A stretch of 64,000 bases of DNA. Source: Elymus sibiricus. Taxonomy: Eukaryota > Streptophyta > Magnoliopsida > Poales > Poaceae. The position numbers and the translations under genes were made by a program. Positions 1 to 11,704 of this stretch are shown here, piece by piece; the stretch's first letter is position 1, and every line of letters begins with the position of its first letter. The stretch spans positions 418,685,162 through 418,749,161 of the forward strand of contig CM077675.1 of the NCBI GenBank assembly GCA_039707655.1. The letters are read 5' to 3'. Below the pieces are notes generated by a model. That model saw only the letters and a program-made list of their open reading frames with translations. It ran no database searches and had not been told where the DNA came from.

Positions 1-267
1 TCCGATGAATTTTGAGTTCATGATCAGTTTCTATCCATGAATATTATTTGAGTCTTCTTTGATCTCTTATATGCAGGATTACTTATAGCCTCGTATTTCT
101 TCTTCTAATCTTTGGTTTAATTAGGCCAACTAGATCGGTTTTTCTTGCCATGGGAAGAGGTGCTTTGTGATGGGTTCGATCTTGCGGTGTTCTTTCCTAG
201 TGACAGAAGGGGCAGCAAGACACGCATGTATCGTTTCCATTAAGGATAACAAGATGGGGTCTATTCC
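1..267 (+). mobile_element. Internal LTR fragment, plus orientation (arm of a fold-back)
   Basis: This stretch matches the middle of the LTR of element D (near 50388-50660) in plus orientation. It lacks both LTR ends: it enters from the left edge of the window and stops near 267. It is followed by about 15 bp of unmatched sequence and then by the same LTR in reverse orientation, so it forms the left arm of a head-to-head inverted repeat. No TG/CA terminus or target duplication is seen at the junction, which argues for rearrangement rather than clean insertion. Confidence 0.75.
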
Positions 268-282
268 AGAATTTGAATTTGT

Positions 283-1164
283 ATAGCAACGATACATGCG
301 TGCCTTGCTGCCCCTTCTGTCACTGGGAAAAGACACCGCAAGATCGAACCCATCACAAAGCACCTCTTCCCATGGCAAGAAAAATCGATCTAGTCGGCCT
401 AACTAAACCAAAGATTCGAAGAAGAAATACGAGGCTATAAGTAATCAAGCATGTAGGAGATCAAGGAAGACTCAAATAATATTCATGGATAGAAACTGAT
501 CATGAACTCAAAATTCATCGGGTCCCAACAAACACACCAAAAAAGTTTACATCAAATAGATCTCCAAGAGACCGTTGTATAGAGAATCAAAAGAGAGAGG
601 AAGCCCTCTAGCTACTGCCTACGGACCCGTAGGTCTATGGTGGACTACTCACGCATCATCGGAGAGGCACCTATGAAGAAGATGAACCCCTCCGTCATGG
701 TGTTTAGATTGGATCTCAAGGTTCTAGAACTTGCGGCGGCTGGAATTGCGTTTCGTCGACTCCCCTAGGGTTTTCTGAATATTTGGGAATTTATAGGCGT
801 TAGAGGCGGTGGAGGGGGGCCCCGTGGAGGGCACAACTCACCAGGGCACGCCGGTGGCCCCCTGGCACGCCCATGTGGGTTGTGGCCTCCACAGCCCACC
901 TCCCTGGCACTTCTTTGGCCCACTGGGTGTCTTCTGATCCAGAAAAAATCTCCAAAAAGTTTCGTCGTGATTGGACTCCATTTGGTACTGATATTCTGCG
1001 AAGTAAAAAACAAGCAAAAACAACAACTGGCACTTTGGCACTATGTCAATAGGTTAGTCCCAAAAAATGATATAAAGTTGTTATAAAATGATTGTAAAAC
1101 ATCCAAGAATGATAATATAATAGCATGAACAAGGAAAAATTATAGATACGTTGGAGACGTATCA
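283..1164 (-). mobile_element. LTR of element I (same family as D), minus orientation
   Basis: Read on the minus strand the LTR begins at 1164 with TGATACGTCTCCAACG. It runs through a TATA box (789-795) and a GC-rich block, and then through sequence nearly identical to the element D LTR, until it meets the inverted fragment near 283. The 5' terminus at 1164 abuts copia pol sequence, so I inserted into copia element G. The internal region and second LTR are outside the window, so the target duplication cannot be tested. Confidence 0.8.
789..795 (-). promoter_or_regulatory. TATA box of LTR I
   Basis: The minus strand reads TATAAAT followed by TCCCAAATATT, the context also found in the LTRs of A, B, C and D. 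It lies just downstream of a GC-rich palindrome-like block, as in those LTRs. Assignment as the Pol II core promoter is inferred from position and conservation. Confidence 0.5.
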
Positions 1165-1289
1165 GTTATCCTCCCGGTTTGTATGTCACCGAAGATTTGC
1201 TCCAAGGGATGATTTTTGTTCACTCTTGCTCGAACTCATGGTAGCTTTTGCTTGTTGGATAGTGGAGCTTCCTCATTATCATCTTCTTC

Positions 1290-2735
1290 TTAATCGTTGT
1301 TGAAGGCGTCGTTTCCTTGAGGTGGTGGTGAAGGTGGTTGTGGTGGATCATCATGATTAACTTCCTCCTCCTCTTCATCTTGTCGTGTACTGCTTGTGGA
1401 CGCTTCCATGTCGTTTCGAGCTTCGCCTTGACGCGAGGTTGGAGCTTCCACTTGTGTAGATGAAGTGCTTTCCTTCACCTCCATGGGACGAATCTTGCCG
1501 ATGGACAAGTCTTGAATGGCTTCCGAAGGTTCCTTATCTCCTACATCATTTGGCAATTGTTTGACTTGCGAACCATTAGATTCATCAAACTTCACATCTA
1601 CCGTCTCTTCAACTTTTCGAGTGAAGTTGTTGTAGACACGGTAAGTGTGAGAGTTTGATCCGTAACTGAGTAGGAAACCTTCATGACATTTAGGAGCAAA
1701 TTTAGAATGATGATGCTTATCAAGAATGTAACACTTGGAGCCGAATACCCAAAAGTATCCAACTTGGGGTTTGTTATCGGTGAGTAGCCCGTATCCCGTT
1801 TTACCGAGAAGCTTGTGTACGTAGAGTCGATTCATAGCATGACAAGCTGTTTCCACGGCTTCTGCCCAAAAGTGTCTTGGCGTCTTGTATTCGGTGAGCA
1901 TCATTCTAGACATCTCTATAAGAGTGCGGTTCTTCCTCTCAACGACTCCATTTTGTTGAGGTGTGTACGTAACCGATGACTCATGTGAAATCCCTTCTTC
2001 GTCACGAAAGGTGTCCACATTGGTGTTCTTGAACTCCGATCTGTTGTCCCTCCGAACTTTCTTGATCTTCACTTCAAATTGATTTTGAGCCTTGCGAGCG
2101 AAGTTCTTGAAGATCTTTTGCACCTGCGACTTATCATCAAGAAAGAATACCCACGTAAATCTGGAAAAATCATCAACTATAACTAGACCAAAGGAATTTC
2201 CACCAAGGCTCTTGTAAGCATTGGGACCAAAGAGATCCATATGAAGCAACTCTAGTGGTCTCCTAGTAGTCATGATGTTCTTTACGGGATGACTTCCACC
2301 TACATGCTTTCCAGCTTGACAAGCACTACAAAGTCTATCTTTTTCAAAGATAACATATTTAACACCAAGTATATGATCACCTTTGATGAGCTTGTCTAGA
2401 TTACGCATACCAACATGTCCTAGCCTTCTATGCCAAAGCCAACCTTTAGAAGATTTTGCAATAAGACAAGTACAAGGTTTGGCCCTCTTAGTGAAATCAA
2501 CAATGTATAGATCACCTCTACGAAAATCGGTAAAGACCATGCTATGATTATCTTGACGAAACACTTGGCAATCAACTTTAGTAAATAGCACATTGAAGCT
2601 GAAGTCGGCTAGTCTAGATACGAACAGAAGATGGTAACCAAGGGATTGAACAAGCATGACATTTTTGAATGGAGCTACCATGATATATGACCACCTTACC
2701 AAGACCGAGTACCTTACCCTTGGAGTTGTCTCCAA
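1290..2735 (-). pseudogene. Copia integrase region of element G pol (broken)
   Basis: This minus-strand frame encodes the copia GAG-pre-integrase zinc region (WHRRLGH ... CSACQAGK, an HHCC pattern) followed by the integrase core. The catalytic acids are in LLHMDLFGP, the RRDNRSEF block (a changed version of the usual SDNGxEF context) and VVERKNRTL. After the core come the usual copia WAEAV and GSKCYILDK blocks, then an acidic, proline-rich end and a stop at 1290. Reverse transcriptase is missing. The frame is offset by one base from the protease frame upstream (2614-3168), so at least one indel lies near 2640-2740. Non-functional remnant. Confidence 0.85.
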
Positions 2736-3168
2736 AAGTCACGTATCTCTGTTGTCCATGGTTTGGTGTGATCTCTTGAAACATGTCTATATCTCTGGTC
2801 ATGTGATCGGTGCATCCACTGTCGAGAATCCACTCTTTTACTCCGAACATGTCATCTTTGAAGTTCACCATGAGACTTACATTCTTCATAGTCTTCTCAT
2901 ACTCGATGTCGAACAACTCATCTTCATCATAGTAGCCATGTTCCACATTGTCATCATCAAGTGGGATATCCTCGTCATAAGAGACAAGAGATTCGTTAGA
3001 GTTGTGATCATGACAATGTTCAAGATTATGAATGCGAATGGCTTCAACAATGATGTTGATATTTATGACATCCCCTTTAGCACGCATGAGATCTCTAAGC
3101 TCAAAGAGATAGTCATCAAAATTAGGATCACTAGGTTTCATCTTGTGAAAATCAATAGTTTTATGGAG
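2614..3168 (-). pseudogene. Copia gag C-terminus and aspartic protease of element G (broken)
   Basis: The frame continues, without losing phase, the gag start found at 24139-24474 once H and one copy of its 5-bp duplication are set aside. It has a short gag tail and an acidic stretch, then the copia protease signature WILDSGCTDHMTRD and the FGDNSKGKVLGLGKV block. No CCHC zinc knuckle is visible between gag and protease, so this copy may carry an internal deletion. It shifts frame into the integrase ORF near 2660. Confidence 0.75.
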
Positions 3169-3173
3169 AATGA

Positions 3174-4678
3174 TGATACGTCCATTTTGCATCATGATTT
3201 CCTACTGTTGTTTATAATGTTTTTATGCATAATAATGCTTAAGAGAGTGATTCTAATGCCTTTTCTCTCATAATATGCAAGGTTTGCACAAAGAGGGAGA
3301 ATACCGGCAGCTGGAATTCTGGACCTAAAAAAGCATATCAGAGATACCTATTCTGCACATCTCCTAATAAGGTGAAACTTCACAGAGAATTATTTTATAA
3401 TATATGAAAAATACTGGAGCAAATAACCACCGGAGGGGGGCACCTGGTGAGCACAAGACACCAGGGCGTGCCAGGCCCCACAGGCGCGCCCTGGTGGGTT
3501 GTGCTCAGCACGGCCCACCTCTGGTGCCCATCTTCTGGTATTTAAGGTCTTTTGACCTAGGAAAAATAAGAGAGGACTTTCGTGACGGAATGCCGCCGTC
3601 TCGAGGCGGAACCTGGGCAGGAGCACTTTTGCCCTCCCGCGGAGCGATTCTGTCGGGGGAACTTCCCTCCCGGAGGGGGAAATCGAAGCCATCGTCATCA
3701 CCAACACCCCTCTCATCTTTGGGAGGCCAATCTTCATCAACATCTTCAATAGCACCATCTCCTCTCAAACCCTAGTTCATATCTTGTGTTCAATCTTCGT
3801 ACCGGAACCTCAGATTGGTACCTGTGGGTGACTAGTAGTGTTGATTACATCTTGTAGTTGATTACTATATGGTTTATTTGGTGGAAGATTATATGTTCAG
3901 ATCCATTATGCTATTCAATACCCCTCTGATCTTGAGCATGAATATTATTTGTGAGTATTTACCTTTGTTCTTGAGGTCACGGGAGAAGTCATGTTGCAAG
4001 TAATCATGTGAATTTGATATGTGTTCGATATTTTGATGATATGTATGTTGTGATTCCCTTAGTGATGTCATGTGAATGTCGACTACATGACACTTCACCA
4101 TCCTTGGGCCTAAGGGAATGCATTGTGGAGTAGTTATTAGATGATGGGTTGCTAGAGTGACAAAAGCTTAAACCCTAGTTTATGCGCTACTTCGTAAGGG
4201 GCTGATTTGGATCCAAACGTTTAATGCTATGGTTAGATTTTATCTTAATACTTTTCTCGTAGTTGCGGATGCTTGCGAGGGGGTTAATCATAAGTGGGAG
4301 GTTTGTTCAAGTAAGAACAGCACCCAAGCACCGGTCCACCCACATATCAAATTATCAAAGTAGCGAACGCAAATCAAACCAACATGATAAAAGTGACTAG
4401 ATGAAATTCCCGTGTACCCTCAAGAATGCTTTGCCTATTATAAGAGATTGTTCTGGCCTGTCCTTTGCCTCAAAAGGATTGGGCTACCTACTTAATGTTA
4501 CCGTTACTTTCTCATTACCAATTGTCTTGCTATCAAACTATCTGTTACCTACAATTTCAATGCTTGCAGAAATTACCTTGCTAAAAACCGCTTATCATTT
4601 CCTTCTGCTCCTCGTTGGGTTCGACACTCTTACTTATCGAAAGGACTATGATTGACCCCCTATACTTGTGGGTCATCA
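3174..4678 (+). repeat. 5' LTR of element H (1505 bp)
   Basis: Starts TGATACGTCC and ends GGGTCATCA. It has a GC-rich palindrome at 3459-3496 (CACCAGGGCG to CGCCCTGGTG) and a TATA-like tatttaa at 3539-3545 downstream of it. The end sits 11 bp before the primer binding site. Apparent open frames within 3390-3775 are read-throughs of the GC-rich part and are not genes. Confidence 0.9.
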
Positions 4679-4689
4679 AGAATCCTTTC

Positions 4690-4707
4690 TGGCGCCATTG
4701 CCGAGGA
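4690..4707 (+). other. Primer binding site of H (tRNA-Asp type)
   Basis: TGGCGCCATTGCCGAGGA, compared with TGGCGCCGTTGCCGGGGA, which is the exact complement of the plant tRNA-Asp(GUC) 3' end. Two mismatches fit an old copy. It lies 11 bp after the LTR end. Confidence 0.85.
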
Positions 4708-4784
4708 GTGAAGCGCTCTTGGTAAGTGGAAATCGGTAAGGAAAAACTTATACTACATGCTGAAATTTATTGTCACTTGCTACT

Positions 4785-7700
4785 ATGGAAAACAATCCTT
4801 TGAGGGGTTTGTTCGGGGTATCTTCACCTCGACCGAAACCACAATTAGTTGCCCCTCAACCTACTGCACCTACTGAAAATATTGGTTATGAAATTCCTTC
4901 GGGTATGGTAGAACAACTGCTAGCTAAGCCTTATGCAGGAGAAGGAACTGAACATCCTGATATGCACCTAATACATGTGAATTAAGTTTGTGGATTATTT
5001 AAGCTTGCAGGTTTACCCGAAGATGAATTTAAGAAGAAGGTTTTCCGTTTATATTTGAGGGGAAAACCATTGACATGGTATATGCTATGTGATGATATTG
5101 GATCATGGAGCTGGAATCGATTGCAATTAGAATTCCACCAAAAGTTTTATACTATGCATCTGGTTCATCGTGATCGGAATTATATATATAATTTTTTGCC
5201 TTGTGAAGGAGAAAGCATCGCTCTAACTTGGGGGAGGCTTAAGTCAATGTTATATTCATGCCCAAATCATGATCTCTCGAGAGAAATTATTATTCAGAAC
5301 TTTTATGCTCGGCTTTCTCGTAATGATCAATCCATGCTCGATACTTCTTATACTGGTTCTTTTATGAAGAAGACTATTGAATTCAAGTGGGATCTCTTAG
5401 AAAGAATTAAACGCAACTCTGAAGATTGAGAACTCGACGAAGGTAATGAGCTAGGTATAAAGCTTAAGTTTGATTGTGTTAAATCTTTTATGAATACCGA
5501 TGCTTTTCACAAGTTTAGCACTAAATATGGACTTGACTCTGAGATAGTAGCCTCTTTCTGTGAATCATTTGCTGCTCATGTGGATCTCCCTAAAGAGAAG
5601 TGGTTTAAATATCACCCCCCTATTAAAGAAGAAATTAAAGAACCACTCATAGCTAAAGATGAAACCATTATTTACAATGTGGATCCAGTTGTGCCTACTC
5701 CTTATATTGAGAAACCACCTTTCCCTGTTAGGATAAAGGAACATGCTAAGGTATCAACTGTGGTTCGCAAAAGTAATATTAAAGCACCTAAACCCTCTAA
5801 GCAAATTAAAGTGGAACCTAGTGTTGCTATGGTTAAAGATCTCTTGGTAGAAAATATTGATGGGCATGTTATTTACTTCTGTGATGAAGCTACTAGAATT
5901 GCCAAACCTGATGAAAAAGATAAACATAGACCCGTAGTGGGCATGCCTGTTTTCTCAGTCAAAATAGGAGATCATTGCTCATAGTTTATGTGATATGGGT
6001 GCTAGTGTGAGTTTTATCCCTTTTACCTTATACCAATAAATTATGAATGATATAGCACCTGCTGAAATAGAAGACATTGATGTTACTATTAAACTTGCTA
6101 ATAGAGACACCATCACACCACTTGGGATTGTTAGAGATGTTGAAGTCTTGTGTGGGAAAGTAAAATATCCTACTGATTTTCTAGTTCTGGGTTCCCCACA
6201 AGATGACTTTTGTCCCATTATCTTTGGTAGACCTTTCTTGAACACCGTCAAAAACAAACTGTCAAAAACAAACTGTCGGTGTTAGTTTTGGTGATGTGTC
6301 TCATGAATTTAATTTCTCCAAGTTTAGTAGACAACCACGTAATAAAGATTTATCTAGTAAGGATGAAATAATTGGTCTTGCTTCTATTGTCGTTCCTCCT
6401 ACCGATCCACTAGAACAATATTTGCTAGACCATGAAAATGATATGCACTTGCGTGAAAGAAATGAAATAGATAAAATTTTCTTTGAACAACAACCTCTCC
6501 TAAAACACAATTTGCCAATTGAAACTCTAGGAGGTCCTCCTCCACCTAAAGGTGATCCTGTGTTCAAATTAAAACAATTGCCTGACACTTTGAAGTATGC
6601 TTATCTTGATGAGAAAAAGATATATCCTGCTATATTCACCGATTTTTGTGAAAAGATTGTGGAGGTTTTCATGGATGATTTTTTCGTTTACGGAACTTCT
6701 TTTGATGATTGCTTAAGCAACCTTGATCGAGTTTTGCAGAGATGTGAACAAACTAATCTCGTCTTGAATTGGGAGAAGTGCCACTTTATGGTTAATGAAG
6801 GTATTGTCTTGGGGCATAAAATATCTGAACGAGGTATTGAGGTGGATAAAGCTAAAGTTGATGCAATTGAGAAAATGCCATGTCCTAAAGATATTAAAGG
6901 TATTCGGAGTTTCCTTGGTCATGCTGGTTTCTATAAGAGGTTTATTAAAGACTTCTCTAAAATTTCTAGGCCTCTTACTAATCTTTTAGAAAAGTTTATT
7001 CCATTTGTTTTTGATGATGATTATGTAGAAGCCTTTGAAACACTCAAGAAAGCCTTAACTTCTGCACCTATCGTTCAACCGCCTGATTGGAACTTGCCTT
7101 TTGAAATTATGTGTGATGCTAGTGATTATGCTGTTGGTGCCGTTCTAGGACAAAGAGTTGATAAGAAATTAAATTTTATCCATTATGCTAGCAAAACTCT
7201 AGACAGTGCCCAACGAAATTATGCTACTACTGAAAAGGAATTTTTAGCAGTTGTGTTTGCTTGTGATAAATTCAGATCCTACTTTGTTGATTCCAAAGTT
7301 ATTGTTCACACCGATCATGCTGCTATAAAATATCTTATGGAAAAGAAGGATGCTAAACCTAGACTCATTAGGTGGGTTCTCTTGCTTCAAGAATTTGATT
7401 TACATATCACTAATAGGAAGGGAGCTGAGAACCCCGTAGCTGATAACTTGTCTAGATTAGAAAATATTCTTGATGACCCACTACCTATTGATGATAGCTT
7501 TCCTGACGAATAGTTAGCTACAATAAATGTTTCTCAAAACACTCCTTGGTATGCTGATTATGCTAACTACATTGTTGCTAAATATATACCACCTAGTTTC
7601 ACATACCAACAAAAGAAAAAAATCTTCTATGACTTAAGACATTACTTTTGGGATGACCCACATCTTTATAAAGAAGGGGTAGATGGTATTATTAGACGTT

Positions 7701-8875
7701 GTGTACCTGAGCATGAACATGAATAAATCCTACGGAAATGTCATTCCGAAGATTATGGAGGAGATCATGCGGGAGATAGAATTGCTCACAAGGTATTGCA
7801 ATCTCGTTTTTATTGGCCTACTCTCTTCAAGGATGCCCGTAAGTTTGTCTTGTATTGTGATGAATGTCAAAGAATTGGTAATATCGGTAAGCGCCAGGAA
7901 ATGCCTATGAATTATTCACTTGTTGTTGAACCATTTGATGTTTGGGGTTTTGATTTTACGGGACCCTTTCCTTCCTCTAATGGATACACTCATATTTTGG
8001 TTGCTGTTAATTATGTTACTAAGTGGGTAGAAGCTATTCCAATTAGTAGTGTTGATCACAACACCTCCATTAAAATGCTTAAAGAAGTTATCTTCCCGAG
8101 GTTTGGAGTCCCTAGATATTTAATGACTGATGGTGGTTCACACTTTATTCATGGTGCTTTCCGTAATATGCTTGCTAAATATGATGTTAACCATAGAATT
8201 GCATCACCCTATCATCCTCAATCTAGTGGTCAAGTTGAACTTAGCAATAGAGAAATAAAATTAATATTACAAAAAACTGTCAATAGGTCTTGAAAGAATT
8301 GGTCTAAGAAACTGGATGATGCACTTTGGGCCTATAGAACAGCTTATAAAAATCCTATGGGTATGTCTCCATACAAAATGGTATACGGAAAAGCTTGTCA
8401 TTTGCCTCTAGAGTTAGAACATAAAGCATTTTGGGCAATCATAGAACTCAATTATGATTTCAAACTTGCCGGTGAGAAGAGGTTATTTGATATTAGCTCG
8501 CTAGATGAATGGAGAACCCAAGCTTATCAAAATGCCAAACTATTCAAAGAAAAAGTTAAAAGATGGCATGACAAAAGAATCCAAAAGCAGGAATTCAAAG
8601 TTGGAGAATATGTTCTTTTGTACAATTCTCGTTTAAGATTTTTTGCAGGCAAGCTTCTTTCCAAATGGGAAGGACCATATGTTATCGAAGAGGTTTATTA
8701 TTTTGGAGCTATCAAGATTAATAATGCCGAAGGTACTAATCCGAAGGTGGTCAATGGACAAAGGATTAAACACTATATCTCAGGTACACCTATTAATGTT
8801 GAAAGCAATGTTATCCAAACCATGACACCAGAGGAACACATAAAAGAAACCTTCTGGAACACTCCAGAATTCTGA
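4785..8875 (+). pseudogene. gag-pol: gag-pol of element H (multiply broken)
   Basis: Begins MENNPLRGLFGVSS, the same start as the better copy in E. Visible order: retrotransposon gag domain; protease region; reverse transcriptase remnant with FMDDFFVYG; RNase H ([25 protein letters not shown]); integrase with CDECQR zinc ligands, the D of FDFTGPFP, the D of MTDGGSHF and the E of GQVELSNRE. Compared with E there are premature stops near 4983, 5427, 6037, 7511, 7724 and 8291, a 2-bp deletion near 5975, a disrupted stretch near 6250-6290, and an in-frame loss of about 630 bp at about 6630 that removes most of the RT fingers and palm. It cannot make a working polymerase. Confidence 0.92.
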
Positions 8876-9009
8876 AAAAGAGGAGGTACGTGATACGGTA
8901 AGTAAACGGACTCCGAAAAATCCGCAAAATATTTTCTGTCAGTTTTAGAATATTACAAAAATTAGGAAAATAAGAAATAAACAGGAAGGCAACTGAGGTG
9001 AGCACGATA

Positions 9010-9047
9010 CACCAGGGCGCGCCAGTCCTGCCAGGCGCGCCCTGGTG
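9010..9047 (+). other. Perfect GC-rich hairpin between pol and the small ORF of H
   Basis: CACCAGGGCGCGCC and GGCGCGCCCTGGTG form a perfect 14-bp stem around a 10-nt spacer. The same kind of palindrome occurs in the LTRs of this family (3459-3496, 21384-21421), and a related GC-rich block sits at the corresponding place in E (about 57440-57500). Confidence 0.8.
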
Positions 9048-9219
9048 GGTTGTGCCCATCTCGGATACCTTCTTGACTCCATTTTCCTTCCATATTCCTG
9101 CTTCCCAAGATAAAAACTTATTTATATATACCCCCGATTGTTTTGACCACCGCATCGTAGAAAAATCCCCTGTTCTTGTTTCGTGCTGTTTTCCTATCAA
9201 ATCTATCAAGTCAGGCATC

Positions 9220-9621
9220 ATGTCTTCTCCCTCCTCCAATAACGTAGAAGAAGATGCCTGGCTAATGAAGATGGAGCTGAAGAGAGAGGAGCCAAAAGAA
9301 GCCAATAATGAAGACAAGGGCAAGGAAGCTATGAAGGACCAAGCTCCAGAAGGAGGGCAATCCATGCTAACAGAAAAGGAGGAAGAAGAAGATATCCTTC
9401 AACCTTATTACAATCATCTCACCCCCACTGAAATTGAAGCTTTCAGGGCTTTCAAAGCGGTTCGTGTTCAGAATAAATTTCTCACTCGTGAAAATATTTT
9501 GCTAGAGGAGCACATCATCACCCTTCGGAGAGTCATCCGCAAATTGGAGTACCTATTAAGTTTGAAGTGTGACACTTCATCACCACCACCTTCATCATGT
9601 TCACCACCAAAGGAGACTTGA
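9220..9621 (+). CDS. Small acidic/coiled-coil ORF downstream of pol in H
   Basis: The 133-residue frame starts MSSPSSNNVEEDAW. It has a highly charged N-terminal half (Glu/Lys rich), then a leucine/charge heptad-like stretch (FLTRENILLEEHIITLRR, then LEYLLSL), and ends in a Ser/Pro-rich tail. Element E carries the counterpart at the same place (56881-57288): same MSS start, a similar acidic part, the same type of coiled coil and a Pro/Ser tail. It is intact here although gag-pol is badly broken. The ATG at 9220 is preferred over the in-frame upstream ATG at 8998 because 8998-9219 covers the GC hairpin. It occupies the position of the env-like or extra ORF of Athila elements, but no signal peptide or membrane segment is visible. 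Function unknown. Confidence 0.6.
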   Translation: MSSPSSNNVEEDAWLMKMELKREEPKEANNEDKGKEAMKDQAPEGGQSMLTEKEEEEDILQPYYNHLTPTEIEAFRAFKAVRVQNKFLTRENILLEEHIITLRRVIRKLEYLLSLKCDTSSPPPSSCSPPKET

Positions 9622-10304
9622 GTACACGGGTATGGGCACTCCCCTTGGCTTGAGCCAAGCTTGGGGGAGGTGCCCCAGTATCGTATCACCATCACTTTTA
9701 TTTACCTTTACCTATTTTAGTTCGATCCTTAGCTATTTCATGAACTATTTGAATAAAAGTTTAGTATGATCTATTTTCGAGTGCTAGTTTCGTGATCTAT
9801 CTGTCTATGTAATCGAGTGAGAGTTATATAATAAAGTTTAGTTTGAGCTTTTGCTTCTTTACTTTCTTGTTGCAATCAAAATAAAAAGGAAAATAAATGA
9901 AAAAGATCATATGCTAATCTTATGGTAAGTAATGACATAACATAAGGAAAAGTATAAGTGGTAAAATTTATTGGAGATTGACAAACATAGCACTGGTCAA
10001 TGATGCAACTCTTGAAAGAATTAATAAGGGAAGAGAAGATTCACATGCAAATACACTATCTTAGACATATTTTATGATTGTGAGCCCCCATTAAATAATA
10101 TATGCCAAAATTGTTGACGTTGGACAAGGAAGACAACATAATGATTTATGTTTGTTCATATTCACATAGAAGTTATATTGTCATAGATCCTTCAACGTGT
10201 GGTGCTTGCTCAATATCTTTGCTAGCCAAAAATTCCACACTAAGTAGAGATACTACTTGTGCATCCAAAAATCCTAAACCCAAACTCATGTTTTGAGAGT
10301 CCAC
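9622..10304 (+). other. Noncoding 3' tail of H, first part
   Basis: AT-rich sequence without a supportable gene. It contains AAGCTTGGGGGAGGTGCCCC near 9659, a PPT-like motif. It also has a block near 10240-10300 (AAGTAGAGATACTACTTGTG, a short inverted repeat, followed by CATCCAAAA) that recurs in A at 17935-17965 and in E on the minus strand near 56215-56240. Confidence 0.7.
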
Positions 10305-11704
10305 TGATAACCCACAAGTATAGGGGATCACAACAGTTTTCGAGGGTAGAGTAGTCAACCCAAATTTATTGATTCGACACAAGGGGAGCCAAAGAATATC
10401 CTCGAGTATTAGCAGCTGAGTTGTTAGTTCAACCACACCTGAAAGACTTAATATCTGTAGCAAAGTATTTAGTAGCAAAGTAATATGGAAGTAACAATAA
10501 CGATGGCAAAAGTGACAGTAGCAGTTTTGTAGTGATTGTAACAGTAGCAACGGAAAAGTAACTTAACAAAGATCATTAAATGAAAAGCTCGTAGGCAACG
10601 GATCAGTGATGGATAATTATGTCGGATGGCATTCATCATGCAACGGTTATAACATAGGGTAACACAGAACTAGCTCCAATTCATCAATATAACGTAGGCA
10701 TGTATTCCATATATAGTCATACGTGCTTATGGAAAAGAACTTGCATGACATCTTCTGTCCTACCCTCCCGTGACAGCGGGGTCCTAAGGGAAACTAAGGG
10801 ATATTAAGGCATCCTTTTAATAGAGAATCGGACCAAAGCATTAGCACTTAGTGAATACATGAACTCCTCAAACTACGGTAATCACCGGAAAGAATCCCAG
10901 TTATTGTCACCCTGGGGGATGCGGATCATAACTCGTAATAGGTGTCTACAACTTGCAAGATAGGATCAAGAACACATATATATTCATGAAAACATAATAG
11001 GTTCAGATCTGAAATCATGGCACTCGGGCCCTAGTGACAAGCATTAAGCATAGCAAAGTCATAGCAACATCAATCTCAGAACATAGTGGATACTAGGGAT
11101 CAAACCCTAACAAAACTAACTCGATTACATGGTAAATCTCATCCAACCCATCACCGTCTAGCAAGCCTACGATGGGATTACTCACGAACGGCGGAGAGCA
11201 TCATGAAGTTGGTGATGAAGGATGGTTGGTGATGACGACGGCGTCGATTTCCCCTCTCCGGAGCCCAAAACGGACACCAGGTTTGCCCTCCCGAGGAAGA
11301 ACAGGAGGTGGCGGCGGCTCCGTATCGTGAAACGCGATGAACTCTTCTCCCTGATTTTTTTCTCCCCGAATAGGGTTATTTGGAGTTGGAGTTGAGGTCG
11401 GAGGAGTTGCAGGGGGCCCACAAGCCACCTGGGCGCGCCCTAGGGGGGGCGCCCCCCTGGCTTGTGGCCAATGGGTGGACCCCCTCCGGTTGATTCTTTC
11501 GCCAGTATTTTTTATTAATTCCAAAAATATTCTCTGTAAATTTTCAGGTCAATCCGAGAACTTTTATTTCTGCACAAAAATAACACCAAGGCAATTCTGC
11601 TGAAAACAGCGCCAGTCCGGGTTAGTTCCATTCAAATCATGCAAATTAGAGTCCAAAACAAGGGGAAAAGAGTTTGGAAAAGTAGATACGATGGAGACGT
11701 ATCA
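10305..11704 (-). mobile_element. Solo LTR (1400 bp) in the tail of H
   Basis: On the minus strand it begins TGATACGTCTCCATCG at 11704 and ends GGGTTATCA at 10305. The 5-bp duplication tccac flanks it (10300-10304 and 11705-11709). The flanks rejoin to GAGTCCACCATACC, which element A still has uninterrupted at 17989-18004. No primer site or internal region is present, so it is a solo LTR from recombination between the two LTRs of a full element. Its GC-rich centre (11417-11470) yields spurious reading frames. Confidence 0.92.

Larger units (their letters stand above)
1165..3173 (-). mobile_element. Ty1/copia element G, pol part (3' truncated)
   Basis: Minus-strand copia remnant bounded on the left by the LTR of I (1164) and on the right by H (3174, target duplication aatga at 3169-3173 and 24139-24143). 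It contains the end of gag, protease and integrase. RT and RNase H should follow on the minus strand below 1290 but are absent, having been cut off by I or lost before. The 5' part of the same copy lies at 24139-24778. Confidence 0.85.

Noticed and set aside
3390..3775. Overlapping open frames on both strands in the LTR of H
   Set aside because: They cover the GC-rich palindrome and promoter region, recur wherever the LTR recurs, and are rich in Pro/Gly/Arg with no domain.
8876..8900. GGTAAGTAA after pol as a proven splice donor
   Set aside because: Donor-like sequence is present in H and E, but without transcripts it is only a possibility, so it was not listed as a feature.
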